The notes below the pieces were generated by a model that saw nothing but the letters and a program-made list of their open reading frames with translations, ran no database searches and was not told the origin of the DNA. Source: Apricaphanius iberus (taxonomy: Eukaryota > Chordata > Actinopteri > Cyprinodontiformes > Aphaniidae). Taken from it: a stretch of DNA of 64,000 nt. Both the position numbers and the translations under genes were made by a program. Positions 32,201 to 47,200 of the stretch are shown piece after piece. Position 1 is the stretch's first letter, and each line of letters opens with the position of its first letter. The stretch spans positions 372,001 to 436,000 of the forward strand of contig JAPXFQ010000127.1 of NCBI GenBank assembly GCA_028564705.1. Direction: 5' to 3'.

Positions 32201-35200
32201 ACAGACAATAAAACACAAAACATGGATTTACTGTGGTCTTGGATAACATCTCCGTCTTTAAGAAATATATAATTCATGCTTTGTGAAGAGATCATGCACT
32301 CTCCATAATCATTTGTCTATATTTGGGCAGATATATGACGGTTAGGGAGGTTATTTATTACCTGGTTGTCTTATAGGCTGGGAGTGTTTAATTACTTTTA
32401 GTGCTTTAGAAACTTTCATATTTTTGACATTCAAAGTAACAATTTTAATAACATTACAAAGCATTTTCAACAGCCAGTGGCCCTAACTGTCTTGGCATTT
32501 GTCAGTGGATACAGGAGACTAATGACTGCTCAGACTGACAGATTAAAGTCTGTCTTGCGCTTTACTTTCTTCTCACTAAAGAACAGTCTAGTTGTTTTTA
32601 TAGTGGGTGGGAGTCAGATAAGAAAGGCTATCCATTAATAGATCCCAGAGGTTTTTCTTCCAAGACTCGCCTACATGCCATGTACGGAAACCAGAGCGAT
32701 TCCTAATAAGCAAAATTGGAGGCAGAAAGGGAGTGATTGACAATAAGATTTGCTGGCATTTGAGGAAAAAAAATTTTTTTCTTTGTTTCCAAACCAACTT
32801 TTTTTTGTACCTTATGTTGCTACAACTTGTATATTTGGACAACAAACACAGTAATAAGAAATACATTCTGTCATAATAGAAACTTTAAAATTATTTCATT
32901 GAGATATTATGTAAAATATTAGCTCAAACTGGTCCAGGTTATTTGTAAATTATTTGTCAGATAATGATCTGCATCCACTCTGCAAGAGTTTGGTCTTGTT
33001 GGACATTTCTCCTTTTCTTCTATTCAAGAACTTTAGACTGCTTTTGTAAAATAATTTAAAAAATGATCTGCATGACATGTTTCTATACCACGTTGGGGAA
33101 ACTCAATAATTGAGGTTTTGCCAACACTCAGCAACGATTGTAATACATTACTCTTGTTTTGACTGCTGCTTTGATAAGAGATTGTGGATGTTCAAAGATT
33201 CTTGTTCACACTTTTGTCTGGGTGATGTCAGGGGAAATTCTGCATCACTACAAGAAGCTTTCAAGCTTGACTACAAAATAGGTACAAATTTACTGTGATA
33301 GCAACGTCCAAGACAGAGAAGCTACGGCAACACACGGTATCGTTACAGTATAACAGATAGCTAGATATAAGACTAGATGTTGCAATAATTAAATACTTTA
33401 AAAAAATATTTTTTTTTCTGATTTTTATGTTGGCTGGCTAAAATTGCAAATAATGCCAGCGTTAATTCGGCAGAATAAATTTGACTAGATATTTCAGTTT
33501 CAATAGGTATACCCTTTTGTTTACAAATACGCAACTCAAATATCTACTTGAGGTTGACATGAAGAACGCATAAGAGCGATACAATACCTGAATATTTAAC
33601 CGTTACTTTTTTACTTTTTACTCCAAGGTCATAGAATTGATTTAGAGCATTTTTTAAAACTTAAATACTGAAAATGGATTTTTTACTTATCTACCTTTCA
33701 GTACTGTTCATCAGCTGTCCCTCATATTTTTCCTTGTATCTATTATCGCCTGCTCAGGATCCGGCGATGACCGAGCTTGTTGTGACAGATAAACGGCAGC
33801 CCTTTTGGTGAGACCTATCAAAAGGACACCAAAATCACATCTCAGGGAAAGGATGTAATTTTGGTTCGTGTTTTCAGCATTATGCAGACACTCTTACTGT
33901 GACTTACAATGAGTGCACGGGTCGCATAAAATTAGATTTCAAGGTCACAGACATTTCTAGTAAAAGAAACAAGTGAAATGGCCAAAGCTGCAGTGCTCAA
34001 ACAATAAATACTAGATAGAAGATTTTATTACAGCATCTTCAATGTTCACATATGAGGGAAAGTTTGAAGAAATAGTTGCACTGGAAATAACTTAAAAGTC
34101 AGACTGGTTAAATTATGACAGGTGTAGGCCTATTTTATGGTTTTTAAAGGTCTCATTCAATTGTCTTTTCTATAAATTTGCTGTGGTTTCTAGCTTAAAT
34201 AAATGCCTTGCTAGTTGTTTTCTGTGGAAAAAATGCGCTCACTCTCCTTTTTCAGGAGGTAGCATTTTGTCAGAGTTGCTGGTGGTGTTTCATGACAAAT
34301 TCAAGTTTCTTCCTCAGCTCCTCTTTCTTAGATAAAAAAAAAATGCAATGGTGATGTGCTATGTCCACAATAACCTAATAACCAAACGTGTTTATGTTAT
34401 AGAGTTCCTAATGCTTCTACTAGCCGAATAGCTAACAGGTAGCTACAACTAGGAATAATATTTCAAAAAGCACAAGCATTACAAGGTTTAGAGGAGTGCA
34501 GAATAAAAATGCACCCTTTCCTTTAAATGTTATATTTAACCTAAAATCATTAAAAGAGATTGCAAAATAAACACAGCTCTGTAGGTTGCCAAATAGGTAA
34601 CTACTGTAAACAACTGCCTGGAGCAACGCAGCATTTACTGTAGAAAATGGAGCACTGAGGCAGTTTAGCTGCTGTGACTAAGCCCCAGAGATTTAATTAT
34701 CTTTCTCGGAAGAGGAGCGACCTTACAAGATCTAAAACCAGTGTTAGTGTAGGTGAAGCCTACAGCAGATGGAAAAAAATGAAAAAGACTTTCACAGGAT
34801 CAAAACATGCACGGAAGGTAAGAAAACTTGCTAACAGCTAAAGTTAGCTGTCGGTAAAACAGCTTTGCACTACTTGAGTATATGATGTTCCTAGATATGA
34901 GAGCATCAACCTCCACATCGAGTAAGCGAAAGAAAAGGAAGCGGTTTCCTCCTGCTCTGTCTAGTATAACAGGCTCGCTTTCACTGCTGCAGTGAGTGGC
35001 TATTATAAAGACTGTTCTAGCTAGCTTTCTGTATTGACCCATATTTTGTTATAATTACTTTTCGTTTAGTATTTTAAACTTATTAGTTCAAAATAGCCCT
35101 TACACTGTAAGATTAATCGCTGGACATGATGCTGGCTGATTACGGCAACAAAACTGGTATCCAGACGGCACTTTGTTATTGCAACTACAACCTCAATACA

Positions 35201-38200
35201 CTAGATATCGCTTTGGTGCCCATGTTCCATATTTCACCTTTAAATCAGAAGGCTCTATCTGAAATCCTTTACAGCCTCCAACCTATTTTTCTTGTAGGTC
35301 TAATGGCTAGTAACACTACTGAATGGACCCAAAGGGACACAACTCAAAGAGGAAGGTATAAATAAGTTTATTCAAACAATCAGAAAGTAAACCTCTCAGG
35401 TAAGCCTACGGGTCCTCAGTCTAGGAAGGAGATGAGCTGGTTAGCAAAAGACAGTCTCAAAATGACCTGTCAGTGAGCTAGTAACCCCTGATTCAAACTG
35501 GGCGCTTAACTAATTTGGCCCGGTGGCCGTATAGCTGCCGCACAGGTGAAAAAACATGGAGTCCAATTAGAGCATTCAGACAGGCTGCTGTGCGGTCCAG
35601 GGGCGTTAACTTTCTGGATCAAGTAAAAAAAAAAAAAAAAATCCCAGATGAGGAATGCATTTTTTAGAGAGCATGAAAGGAAGTCAGACATGAGCCAAAC
35701 AAGTTGATTTGGTCTATTTCAAAATAGAACATGTTGCTAATTAAAATGTAAACTGATTAATATTATTCTCTTTGGTTTTAATTTTTCCTAGTGTTTCAGT
35801 AAGTTAAAAGAAAACTGAGTATTAAAAATCCAATGTGATTAAACATATGAATTATTTCTTACGTTTAATTTGTAATTTTTGGAAAACAATTACCTTTCGA
35901 CTCGGCACACTTCTCTGCTGAGAATTTGAACAAGCATTGCAATTAAACCACATTGCCTCAGTGCACCTTAGTTAAAATCACACAATCGGCAAATGACCAA
36001 ACACTTCTTTCCAGCCACATGTACTGTATTTCATCCATCTGTGTTTGAAAGAAAAGCCCAAAGCTAATTGTGCATCGCATAGTTCAATCTCCCCACAATG
36101 TCTCCTCTTTCAGGCATTGCCACATATTTTAGTGTTTGATCTGAGCAAGCAATCAGTTAGTGTAGGATAATTACACAGATTCGTTTTTACAGCCAGTGTG
36201 AAGTCATTATTGTTGATTTACTGTTCAACAGCTGGAAGAAATCTGTTTAATAATTTAACCCTCTGCTAAAGCGAACACTTAACAAAAAAAAAACCCTCTA
36301 CTTTTTGGCCTCTGACTGCATTGGGCGCAGCAGCCTACAGTTCAAGATATTACATATTAACAACTTTTGGCCACAGTGTAAACAAATATTTTGAACTTTT
36401 GATTTTAAAAAACAACATACTCAAATAGGTGTGAAGCCAAAAGCATGCTTTCAGAATACACATCCTGTGTTACAGTCATCATTTTCTCTTGCACAATGAA
36501 TTTAGGGTTATTTAAGGTCTCCTGTCTCTAAGCTACCAAGGCAAATTTAAAAAAGCAAGGAGAGAAAAAATAAAATAAAATAGACAAAGCTGGATTCTTG
36601 CTGTGTGCAATATTGTCTGCTTAAAGCAGCCATCAGATTCCACATGGATCCAGAGTTAGCTCCACTGGGTGTGATGATGTGCTTGTTTCATACTCTATTT
36701 AATCTAATAAAATCCCAGTATTACAGTGACAGTGCAGCAGTCTAGAGATTAATCAGATGTATATTGGTAAATTAATCCTGATTGGATTGATGAAGGTGTC
36801 ATTTCATCACTGTATGCATGTTTTCTCTGGATCCATGCTTCTCTGTTAACCTGTCAAAAAAAACAAAAAACACATTTCCACCCCTGCTGCTTAAACCTCC
36901 ACTTATTATAACCCCCAACAGAAAGACATGTTATGATTTTATATCACAGAAACTGTCTGTGATAAGTGTATACATTTAAAAAGGCCTCCTCCCCAGTAGG
37001 AGAAAAGCAAACAAACTGTATGTTATCAGTCTTTCCAGCAGGAAAAAAAAAAACAAATCCAGTAAAGCTATGCTAGGATAATAAAAAAAAAGCTGTTTCA
37101 ATATCATCTATCACAAATTCAGTATTTGCTATTTCCCTTCTTTTTGTGTTACTACACATGTGATTTCAAACTAATAATAGCTCAAACACTGAAGGGGACT
37201 TTTGTTCTTTTCAGTAACACTTGATTTTTTAGAACGTATTGAACAAGGACAACTCGTGAATCATAAGTTGCATCTAGAATATCAAAGGGAGGTGTATTCT
37301 TCAAATGTTGACGGTAAATTGACTTTACTTTAAGCTTTACTTAAAGAGGTAAGGTTTACTTGCTTCCGAGATAATTGAAGTGTATATCTCACAAATAAAA
37401 AAGAATACTCCCCCCCAAAAAAAATAAGACAGTGGGGGGAGAACAGAAATTAGGTTATATGTTACATTTACTTAACTTTCAGGCAGATTTATGGAGAAAT
37501 GCTAAACCAAGATTTATTTTAAAGCTATGATTTACAAAAGTGTGAAGTATGCATTATCAAAAAGTAGATAAAAATGTGTCCCTGGTTTTTATATGATAGT
37601 TGTGTTTATTGTAAGAAAGGGCAATTTATAACTGAAGATTTTAGGTAAAAAATAGATTACATATTAACTGCTCATGAAAATCTACTCTATAATTAGACTG
37701 AATTTGGTCTGAAAGTAAAAGCTCTGTAGAGTCCCAAATGAAGTTTTAGAGATCTAATTACACAAGTCATTTCAATTCCCTTTTATTTAATGTTATCTTA
37801 ACTGCTGGCAGAAATATCTGCTCAGGGTCCAAATAAATTATTTCTAGCCACACTTTTGTTTTCTTTTTCCTTTTTTCCCCTTTATACATAATATAAACAC
37901 TTTGATTAGAAATAATTTTCAGCTTTTTGTATGTGATACCTTCAATAAAGTTATTTGAGTGTTACCACCGGGTCTAAATGCAGTGTAGGTTTAGATTTAC
38001 TGAGGTAATGCAATGCTCAAAGTGGTTTAGTTTTCTACTGAACATCCAGTATCTGCTAAGCTTTCAGGAAATTAAATAAACATTTAAGTTTATGTGCCTT
38101 AAAAAAAAAAAAAACTTCCCATCTTTCCTTCTTAGATAATTTTATACATTTCATTCACTTTTCTAGGATAAATGTACTTCAAACTGTTATTTGGTCTCTA

Positions 38201-41200
38201 CTGGTGCTCTGTGTCACTGCATACTGGCCAAAGCTGATGTGTTTAACCTTAAGCCATGGCGGGCTGACTGAGCAAATTCTCTCTTTTTCAGCAGAAACCT
38301 TGTCTCCGAACTCGTAGAATTGCACACATACATCTGGCTACTGTGCATTTGCTACTCTGTTATGTTTTTTTCCCTACTGCCTGCTCAGAAGCAGCACTGA
38401 TGCAGCGAAACAAAGGGGATCAGGGGCACCAGAAAAGCCACTAAGAAGGTTTTATTCATTCACTCCCCCCAAATGAGATTTTTTTTAAGCCGACAAGGAG
38501 GACTGAAACAAGTGACCTTCAAAGTGCACTCGTTCTACTTTGATCTTTAGGCTCCTGCTGCTTCTTCCACTTACTAAGATGACAGCAGTGTTCACATTGC
38601 TTTGTATTAAATAGTGTAAAATCGTTTTCTTACTTTTCTCTTCTATACAAACTACTGCTGGATTTACTGACAGGCTGCTGGATATAATAAAAGACAATCT
38701 TCTTTCTAGCCAATTGTACATTATAGTCAAGTAAAAATGAAAATTAGGTAAGATATACACTTCTCAGTCAAAAGGACTAATTCATTTTTGATTGAATCTA
38801 GATCAAAATCGATGATGTAACTTGGAAATATGATACTATACCAACACTTAAGAAATATTAATCTGAGTATATGTATGTATTGACAATAAATTAAATTTAA
38901 ACATAGCTTTACTGAGCTTTCCACAATCTATCGCCCCTTGTGCATGTGTGGACCTATGATGTATTTGTGTGCCTGTACCATGACTTCTTCACCCCACTTC
39001 TCCAGAGAGTCTTGTAACTGGAATGCAATGTTATTTGGGGACATACAGTATTTTCAAGTGAGTGCTGCTTTCATTCCTCTCTGGAGGAGATTTGAAGGGT
39101 GTTTTATAAAGACAGAGAAAGCCTTTTGTTAACCATGGTATGCACAACTTAAAATAAGACGAGAATAAGGGTTTACATGTTTGACCCATTGATCTGATGA
39201 TATTCTGATCAAATGATAAAGATAGTGTGAAAGACAAGATAGACACTTTTTATAATTCAACCTTCACGTTAGCCATGGATGCATGTACCAAATTTATAAA
39301 AACAGATGTAGACAATGTTTAGAATTTATCAATATAATTTTGATGTCCATTGTGTGTAAAGCAAAGCAAAATATGTTAAAAACATAAAAACATAAAAATT
39401 TTCATTCTGTTAAACTGGTTTCTCAGAAATTGTGAATGCTACACAAAATTAACAAAGAGTGTAACAAAAAACAATTTCCATGAAATTAAAAAAAAATCAT
39501 GGAATAGCAACTGCTAACTTACTTGTCCAGCATACAGACACTTGCGTATTCTGCAAATGTTTACTGCTTAAGAAGCCGGCTGCTCACAGATTGCTTTATC
39601 AGGCATATTAATGAAAAGTTGAATAGAAGAAAAAAGAATGATAGAAAACTTTGGGACAAGCAACAGTGATAATCATAGTTTTTTCAGGAATGGGAAGGAA
39701 GGCACATTCTAGTATTTAAACTGTCTGGAGTCAGTGCCTTAAAAAGGCACCACACTGGACATACCATGCCATTTATTTGTTGAAGCACATTTAACACAGC
39801 ATGCAAGCTGACCAAGGTGCTAAAGTAAAATAAAACAATAAAAGAACGTGCCATAAAAACAATATATGAAAACTGAAATGACATGGGATACAATTTTCAC
39901 ATTACTTGTGCCAAGCCATTCCTGAAATAGCGTCTTACCTGGGCTAAGGAGGAGGAAAATTACTGATGCACCATTGTGCAAAGTCTTCTTTTCAGACTAA
40001 TTTAAATATGGGGTTGAAGTTCGAGTGTGATATTTCCACATTTAGTATTGATTTAGGGAGCCGTCTCAGCTGCTGCACTTGCCCCATTGAGTTTTCTCAT
40101 GCCCAAAATAAAACACAGCCATCTATCTGGATATTTGAGTGCCCTTTATGACTCAATCAATTGAGTTTTATCAAGAAAAAAAGAGATATCAGATCCAACA
40201 ATGCAGAGAAGCTGAAAGTGGCAAAGAAAGGAACCTGAGTTTCCTTAAAAATAATCTGTCACACATTCTGATTGCTTTCCATGCCACCCAGCACTAATGC
40301 AGTAACTCATGCAAAAGGAGCCCCAATCAAACCTCGAGTGCATATTCTATAATTTACATTAATATAATTAATGTGTTTATTGGCCTTGTGTAAAACTCAA
40401 ATTTACGAAAAAAAGTGTTTTGGAATTTAATTAGCGTCAAGCACTAATCATCAGTATTAAAATAAATAAACACACAAAATGTATTACTGTCTGTAAACAA
40501 TTTACAGTATTTGAGTTTTACTTATTAAATGAATCATTAAAGCTAAATAATAATAAATAATAATAATTTATTGAGATGCTTGTATTTGGCAAGGCAGCTT
40601 TAGTTGTATAACACACTTTCAACAGGGCAATTCAAGGGACTTTAAATCAATAAAATACAACATTATGGACAAAAAATATATGACACTTTAAAACATCTGA
40701 CATTCCAGCTAGGGATGTCCTGATCACAAGATCGGATCTGGAAGATATTTTCACATTTTTTAGTGATCAGAGATTGGCTGTTTTTTAGTGATCAGAGATT
40801 GGCTGTATTAGCTGACAAGTCGAATCCTCCTAGTGTTTGAAGGTGATTGCGCAATAATTCAACCTCCATGAAGGGGCAAACAAGGACTCCTAATTACCAC
40901 AAATCAACATAGCAGATTGAACACAATTCTAATGTGGGTACTTCAACAAATATGCTTAACCTTACTTTAAAGTATATAATAAAGGAATAGAAACGCACCT
41001 TCTGGCATTTACACTCAACAATAAACCAAAAAAAATAGAGAAAAACTCATCTCTCTCCCGCAGCAAGGAGGGGGAAAAAAGGCAGCCGCTGAACAGCAGC
41101 TGTGCTGTGTTCAAATAGCGTTGGATATCAGAAGCATACAATATTTCAGCTTGTAGTTAAAACACCAATAATAATACTGCGGTGTAGGCTTTTTAACACT

Positions 41201-44200
41201 GCTATTTACTCAAAAATATAGAGTGAATATGACCTGTGTATAGCCAGCCGGAAAATACTTTAAAAAAATTTTTTTTAGACTGCACCAAGTAAGTGTTTTG
41301 CTTTTTACCTTTGTCTGCAATATTAAACTGAAGTTGATCTTTATTTCTCTCTAATATTTGAATTCAAGGGATTTACTACAATAATGGTAATGCCTATTGA
41401 TTAAATTAGTCTTATTTCAGTTTTAAAAATTTAAATAACAAAGAAAAAAAATCGGGTTGGGAGTCGAAATTGGATCGGATTTGAGGTTAAGAGATCGGAT
41501 CAGGATCGGAGGCTGATCGGGACATTCCTTATTACTTACTAAAAGGCAGCTTTAAACAGGTTCGAATTTATTTAAAGAAACTCAGCGCTTCAGCAACTTT
41601 GCAGTGGTCTGTAAGGTTGTTCCAGATTTGGGGACTCTTGAACTGTTTAAGTATCACAAATGGTGATGTGAATCATTTCTGCTCTTAGCAATGAATATTT
41701 AATAACTCTTCCAGTCTGATTACCTTTAACTTTTAACTAGAGGTTTTAATTACACCCTTTTCCTAGTTGCAAGTGACGGCAGTCCGGACATTAACTGGTT
41801 GACTGGCATTACATACTACAGTCATCTTGCAACCTCTCAAAGGGAAATATTAAAGCACTTTTTATGTAAAGTACCATCTTAACGTTTGGGCACTCCTTAC
41901 TCTTTCATTTGTAACGAGTTAGGGGTACTTCTGGTCTTAAATGAATAACATAGCAAATATTGATCTTTTTTCCAGAAGGGATGCCGTTTAAGATTCGCTA
42001 TTGTTTTTCTAAGATTAAATCTAAAATTTTCTTTTTCATTTTGACTTTTTACTGTTGTACAGATTTAAAATAAAAATGGCTAGAAGGAAAATCTGATATG
42101 AAAAAATGGCAGCAAATCAATAATTAAATGTTATGAACACCGTGGTTTGAATTGGTTTTTGTCATAATCTCCAACATAGAGTAAGTAGTTCTAGGAGATT
42201 CTTTAGCTCTTTGCAGACATTGTCCTTTTTTAATTCTGCCCCCATAGTTTCTAATGTGGTTTTATATGAGTAGAATAGTCTGAGCAAAAATTAAAGAGTT
42301 AATTACAATTACAGAATGATGAAAAATTTAGAAAGACTCAAGTTTATTTTATATAAGCAGGTATTGATATTTATTGTTTGGTATAAAAATGTAGAAAATA
42401 TATTGTAAGTGCATCCCTTGTCATTTTATGCTAATCTTTGATCTAATTTCAACAAATTGCACATCAAAACAAAATTCAGTTAAGCACTTTAACACCTTTT
42501 TCACCATAACTGAAAGTTTGTAAGAAACAAAAAGCAATCCAGTTAAGAAACATGAGTGACATCAGTAATTACTGACAAAGACAAGACTAATGTTATTAAC
42601 TATTATTTTATTCATATTTTAATTATCATCATCATCGTCATCATCATCATCATCATCATTTATTTATAAAGCACATTTAAAACCTGCGATAACGCAGACC
42701 AAAGTACTGTACACAAATAAAAACAACAAATACAGGGATAAAACTAAACATACAATAAAACAAGTATACTGAAGAATATAATTAAAATCAACTACGGATT
42801 AGACTGTCCCAGCGGAGCTAAAAAGCTGAGAGTAAAAGTATGTTTTTAAACAGATTTTAAAAATACTAAGAGATGGGGCGAGCCTGACCGTCAGGGGGAG
42901 CTGGTTCCATAAACTGGGGGCACAAACATGCCCGCTCACCACGCGCCTTATAGCGGGCAGGACTAACCTGCAGCAGGTGCTGCTCAGAGGAGCTCAGGGA
43001 ATGTCAGGGACATAAGGACAGAGAAGCTGTGCCATAGTAGGGAAGTCCTAACGCATGAAGAGAATTAAAAGCAAATAAGAGGATCTTAAATTTAATCCAA
43101 TATCGGATTGGCAGCCAGTGCAAATTGGCCAGCACAGGGGTGATATGTTCCTTCAAAGCAGTCCCAGTTAAAAATTGTGCTGCAGCATTATGCACTAACT
43201 GGAGATGAACTATTGAGGATGAAGGAGCACCGTATAACAAAGAGTTAGCGTAGTCAAGGCGTTATGTCACAAATGCATGGATGACTGAGTGCAGATCTTT
43301 TCTCCACAGTATGGAGTTTAGCTTGGCCAGCCTACGGAGGTGGAACAAACAGGATCTAACAACCAGATTAATCTGGACATCAAATCTGAGGTCAGGGTCA
43401 AGATAACCCCCAGATTTTTGATGTTCGATTTCAGTAAATCCGACAAGCAGGAGGGCAGAGTCGGGACTACAACTGCAGGAGTACAAGGGGAAAACAATAT
43501 TGCTTCCAATTTTGACTCGTTTAAGTGAAGAAAGTTAGCTGAGAGCCAAGACTTGACTTGATCTCTGTAGAGTCAATAAGGGGTTGCACTTGGTCAGTTT
43601 ATTTTAGGGCCACATATAGCTGACAGTCATCAGCATATAGGTGATAATTCACCTGAAATTTCTTAAAAATGCCTGCCAATGGCAAAATATACAAGTTAAA
43701 AAGAAGTAGACCCAAAATGGCACCCTTTGGAACTCCACAAATAAGAGGCAACACAACAGAGGTACAATTACCTAATGCAACCTTAAAGCTTCTTGCCTGA
43801 AAGTACGAGCGAAGCCACTCAAGAGCTGTTCTTTGGATACCAACTAAAGACTCCAGGTGTTGCAACAAAATTCCATGGTCAATGGTGTCAAAAGCGGCAG
43901 ATAGATCCAGGAGTATCAACAGGACATAAGAGCCGGAGTCAGAGTAGAGTAAAATATCATTAAAAACTCTGAGCAATGCAGACTCCGTACTATGGAGGGA
44001 ACGAAAACCGGACTGAAACAGGTCCAAGACAATAAAATGGTCAAAACAGTCAGAGATTTGGCTAAAAACTACCTTCTCTAACAGTTTGGACAAGATTGGG
44101 AGCTTAGAGATGGGACAGAAATTGCGTCCAGACCCTGCTTTTTCAGGACAGGCTGGACCACCGCATGTTTAAAAATCTGGGCAAGGCTACCCATCGTCAA

Positions 44201-47200
44201 GCTCACATTTATGATCTCGAGGATCGATTGAGCCACCACAGGAAATGGGATAAAATAGCTCAAAGGAATGCGACGGGGGAGAAAGAGGCGGCAATAAATG
44301 AGAGCTAGGGGGGATTTGAGCACGTATAATTGAAACTTTGGAGCAGAAATAATGTAAAAATTGGTTACAAAGCTCATCAGAGGGGTTAGCTAGAGGTAAA
44401 TTAGGTGACAGGATAGCGTTGATTGTGGAAAAAAGGACCCGCTGGTTACCGGAATGTTGGTTGACAATGGCAGAATAAAATTCAGAGCGGGCCATCCTAA
44501 CTGACCGCTGATAGCGCCTCCAGGCATCTTTAAGGAGCAGAAAGTGGGGTATCAGAGGGATCTGTAAACACCGGCCCCTCGCTACATCATCGGTCCCGGC
44601 TCTTCCTGAGGCCAGGTTGAACACGTAATGCGGTCAGCTCAGAGACTAGCAGAGCCCACCTGTAGCCGCGTTTCACATGCTGGGCTTGAGACGGTGCTCC
44701 GAGAATGTTGTGATGACGTTGAAGACAGCGTGTCGAAGGGGGAATGTCCAAGGCTTTTAAAGAGACATGCAGCTGATTTCAAGGCATTCACTTAGAACAT
44801 GTTATAAATACAATATATCAAATAGGTAGTATATATCATTTATTTAACTTACAGATTGATTTAGGGTAATATTATAGTTGTACTGTACCACAGAATTGCT
44901 CTGTATGCCTGAGAAGAATGTGCCACCTCTCATTTAAACTACTCTATAGGCATTAAAAAAGGAAGGGGAACTTTAAAAGAAAACCTCTTATCTAGTATAT
45001 TACTTTGATTGCACACCACATTTATTGAACAATATAAATATTGTTATTGAATTATCATCCAGCACTATTGCCAGTATACTGAAAAGTGTGTCTTTTACCC
45101 TAAGACATTAAAAATATTATAGCCTGATAATAATAAAACAAAATGGCTAATTAGCACAGAAATAGATCATCTGAAAATATCGACAATTTTCCATGATTTT
45201 ACAAGTCCAAGAAGTAAAACATATAGAAAATCTGTGGTGTGAGCTTAGTAAAATGATAGCATATAAGGATACCCAGAAGTCTGGTTAATATAGATTTAAG
45301 AAAGAGTTAGGCAGGATGGACTTAAATGCAAAACTCAAGCAAAATCCAAAGTCAATGGGTTATTTTTATAAGTCATGGTCAGTACACAGGATGACAATCA
45401 AAAAGGCTGAAGTATTCGAATCACCGGGTCGAGACAGAGTAAAAATAGCTCAAAGGATCAACACACTGGAGGCAAAAAAAGGGCTGGAATGCTTGGTACT
45501 GAAAACAAAGACAAACTGGCATGGAGGAAAGGGAACACAGTGGAACACTTATGTATTTAGATATTTTGCTAAAAAGATTACCTAACGATTAATCTTTGTA
45601 ATATCTATTGGACAAAAAGAGTTTTTGGACTCTTGTCTGTATTACGGTGCAACTTACTATGGTGCTGCAATGCTGCACGGGGAGTCTAAGTCAAGCCCAT
45701 CTGATCCATGGGCCTTCTACTGTCAAAAAAAGTTAGTTAGAGTCAATGATGCGATAAAAGTTATTTTCTGATCCCGTTTTTTTTGTTGAATTGTGCCATG
45801 GATTGAACGTATGTCCGTGAATTTTAAAGACACATTTCATTGCTGAGAAAGCTCTAATTTTCAGCCGGCAACAAAAGTTACCTAATTTTACTGTGGTATA
45901 TTTAAATTCAGGAAACTCTGTATTTTATGTTCTGACCTAGATGAAAAAGACAACCAGCACTTATTGTTGTCCACTTAAAGCACTGGCTGTAACCCACTCT
46001 TTCTCAATGACTGGTGGAACCCCCACCCCTTTATAAGAGATTAAATAAAGCAAATATTTTTTAAAGGCTTTATTCTTTCAACCAGTGTTTACAGACATTT
46101 AAGGAGTGAACGATATTTTCATTTTAAGGGCGTTTCATCTGTCACTTCACAAACAAAACGATATGAAGAAGCCTTAGCTTCAAGGTTCTCCTCAGTCTTT
46201 CATAAAAATATATTTTTTAATCATAATCAGCTTATGTTTATTAAATGGTGGTGTTAAAGTATTTAGTGCTGCTACAATTCATCAAGGCGACATTGACGAC
46301 CAAAATTCTCGATATCAAATGTAGTAATCAATGCTGTTTATTTTTTTAAGCTTTGTTTTTCTCTTAAAACTATTGCTGCACCTTTTCTTGCTCTGTCTGC
46401 CTTTCTGCCCCTGACGCACATGTGCAGTAGTAATAACAAGAGTCAGCTGTGGTTATACCAGAAAAGCCCAAACAACAGTATCATGGCAAGTGGACTACGG
46501 AGCTCTAACATACTGGAGCGTGGTAGATGTCCATTCTCATGGTAGAAATACCTTTTGTTCATAGAATGTCCATTGTGACGCCCTCTATGGTCCGAGCTGC
46601 CGCCTAGAGGCTGGTTCTGATCTGTTCATAGAACCTGCTACTGCTGTTTGCAAGACATCAGAGAGGAGGTGTTATGATAAATGTGTGGTGGAGTGGAGTG
46701 CAACGTACACATAGCTTGCTAATCTGTTTCTGTGTATGGTAGATGCCCCGGGTCCTCTAGGTCACATGGACACAAAAACTATGAAAAGGCTGAACAAAAT
46801 TACTGCTGCTTATTATTTTTGTTTTTACATTAAAAATAAAATACTTATTTTTTTATAATGTAATTTTTAGATTTACCTTTTAGAGAGGTTCAGATGGGAA
46901 AGATCTTCTATAGCAGTCTGTATTACATCAGTTCTGATTAAGCTTCTGACTGAAGATATTATTGTATTACTTGTATTGATAGCTTTAACATCAACAGTAG
47001 TGATGGTACTTTTATTACCCTTAGCACTTGTCATCTGTTTGCTGTAACGCTAATGTTTTATTTTATAATTAGCTCATAAATGTTGAATGAGCTGTCATCT
47101 TAATTGTCATCATTTAAGATAACACATAACACTTAGAGATAACACTTCAAGCTTGAAGCAAATAATGGTTATATTAGAGAAGCTGCTGCAGTAAGATCAG

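Noticed and set aside
45316..45585. 89-codon plus-strand frame in KHDRBS2 intron 1
   Set aside because: No homology recognised, no splice sites placed sensibly, and no conserved composition.
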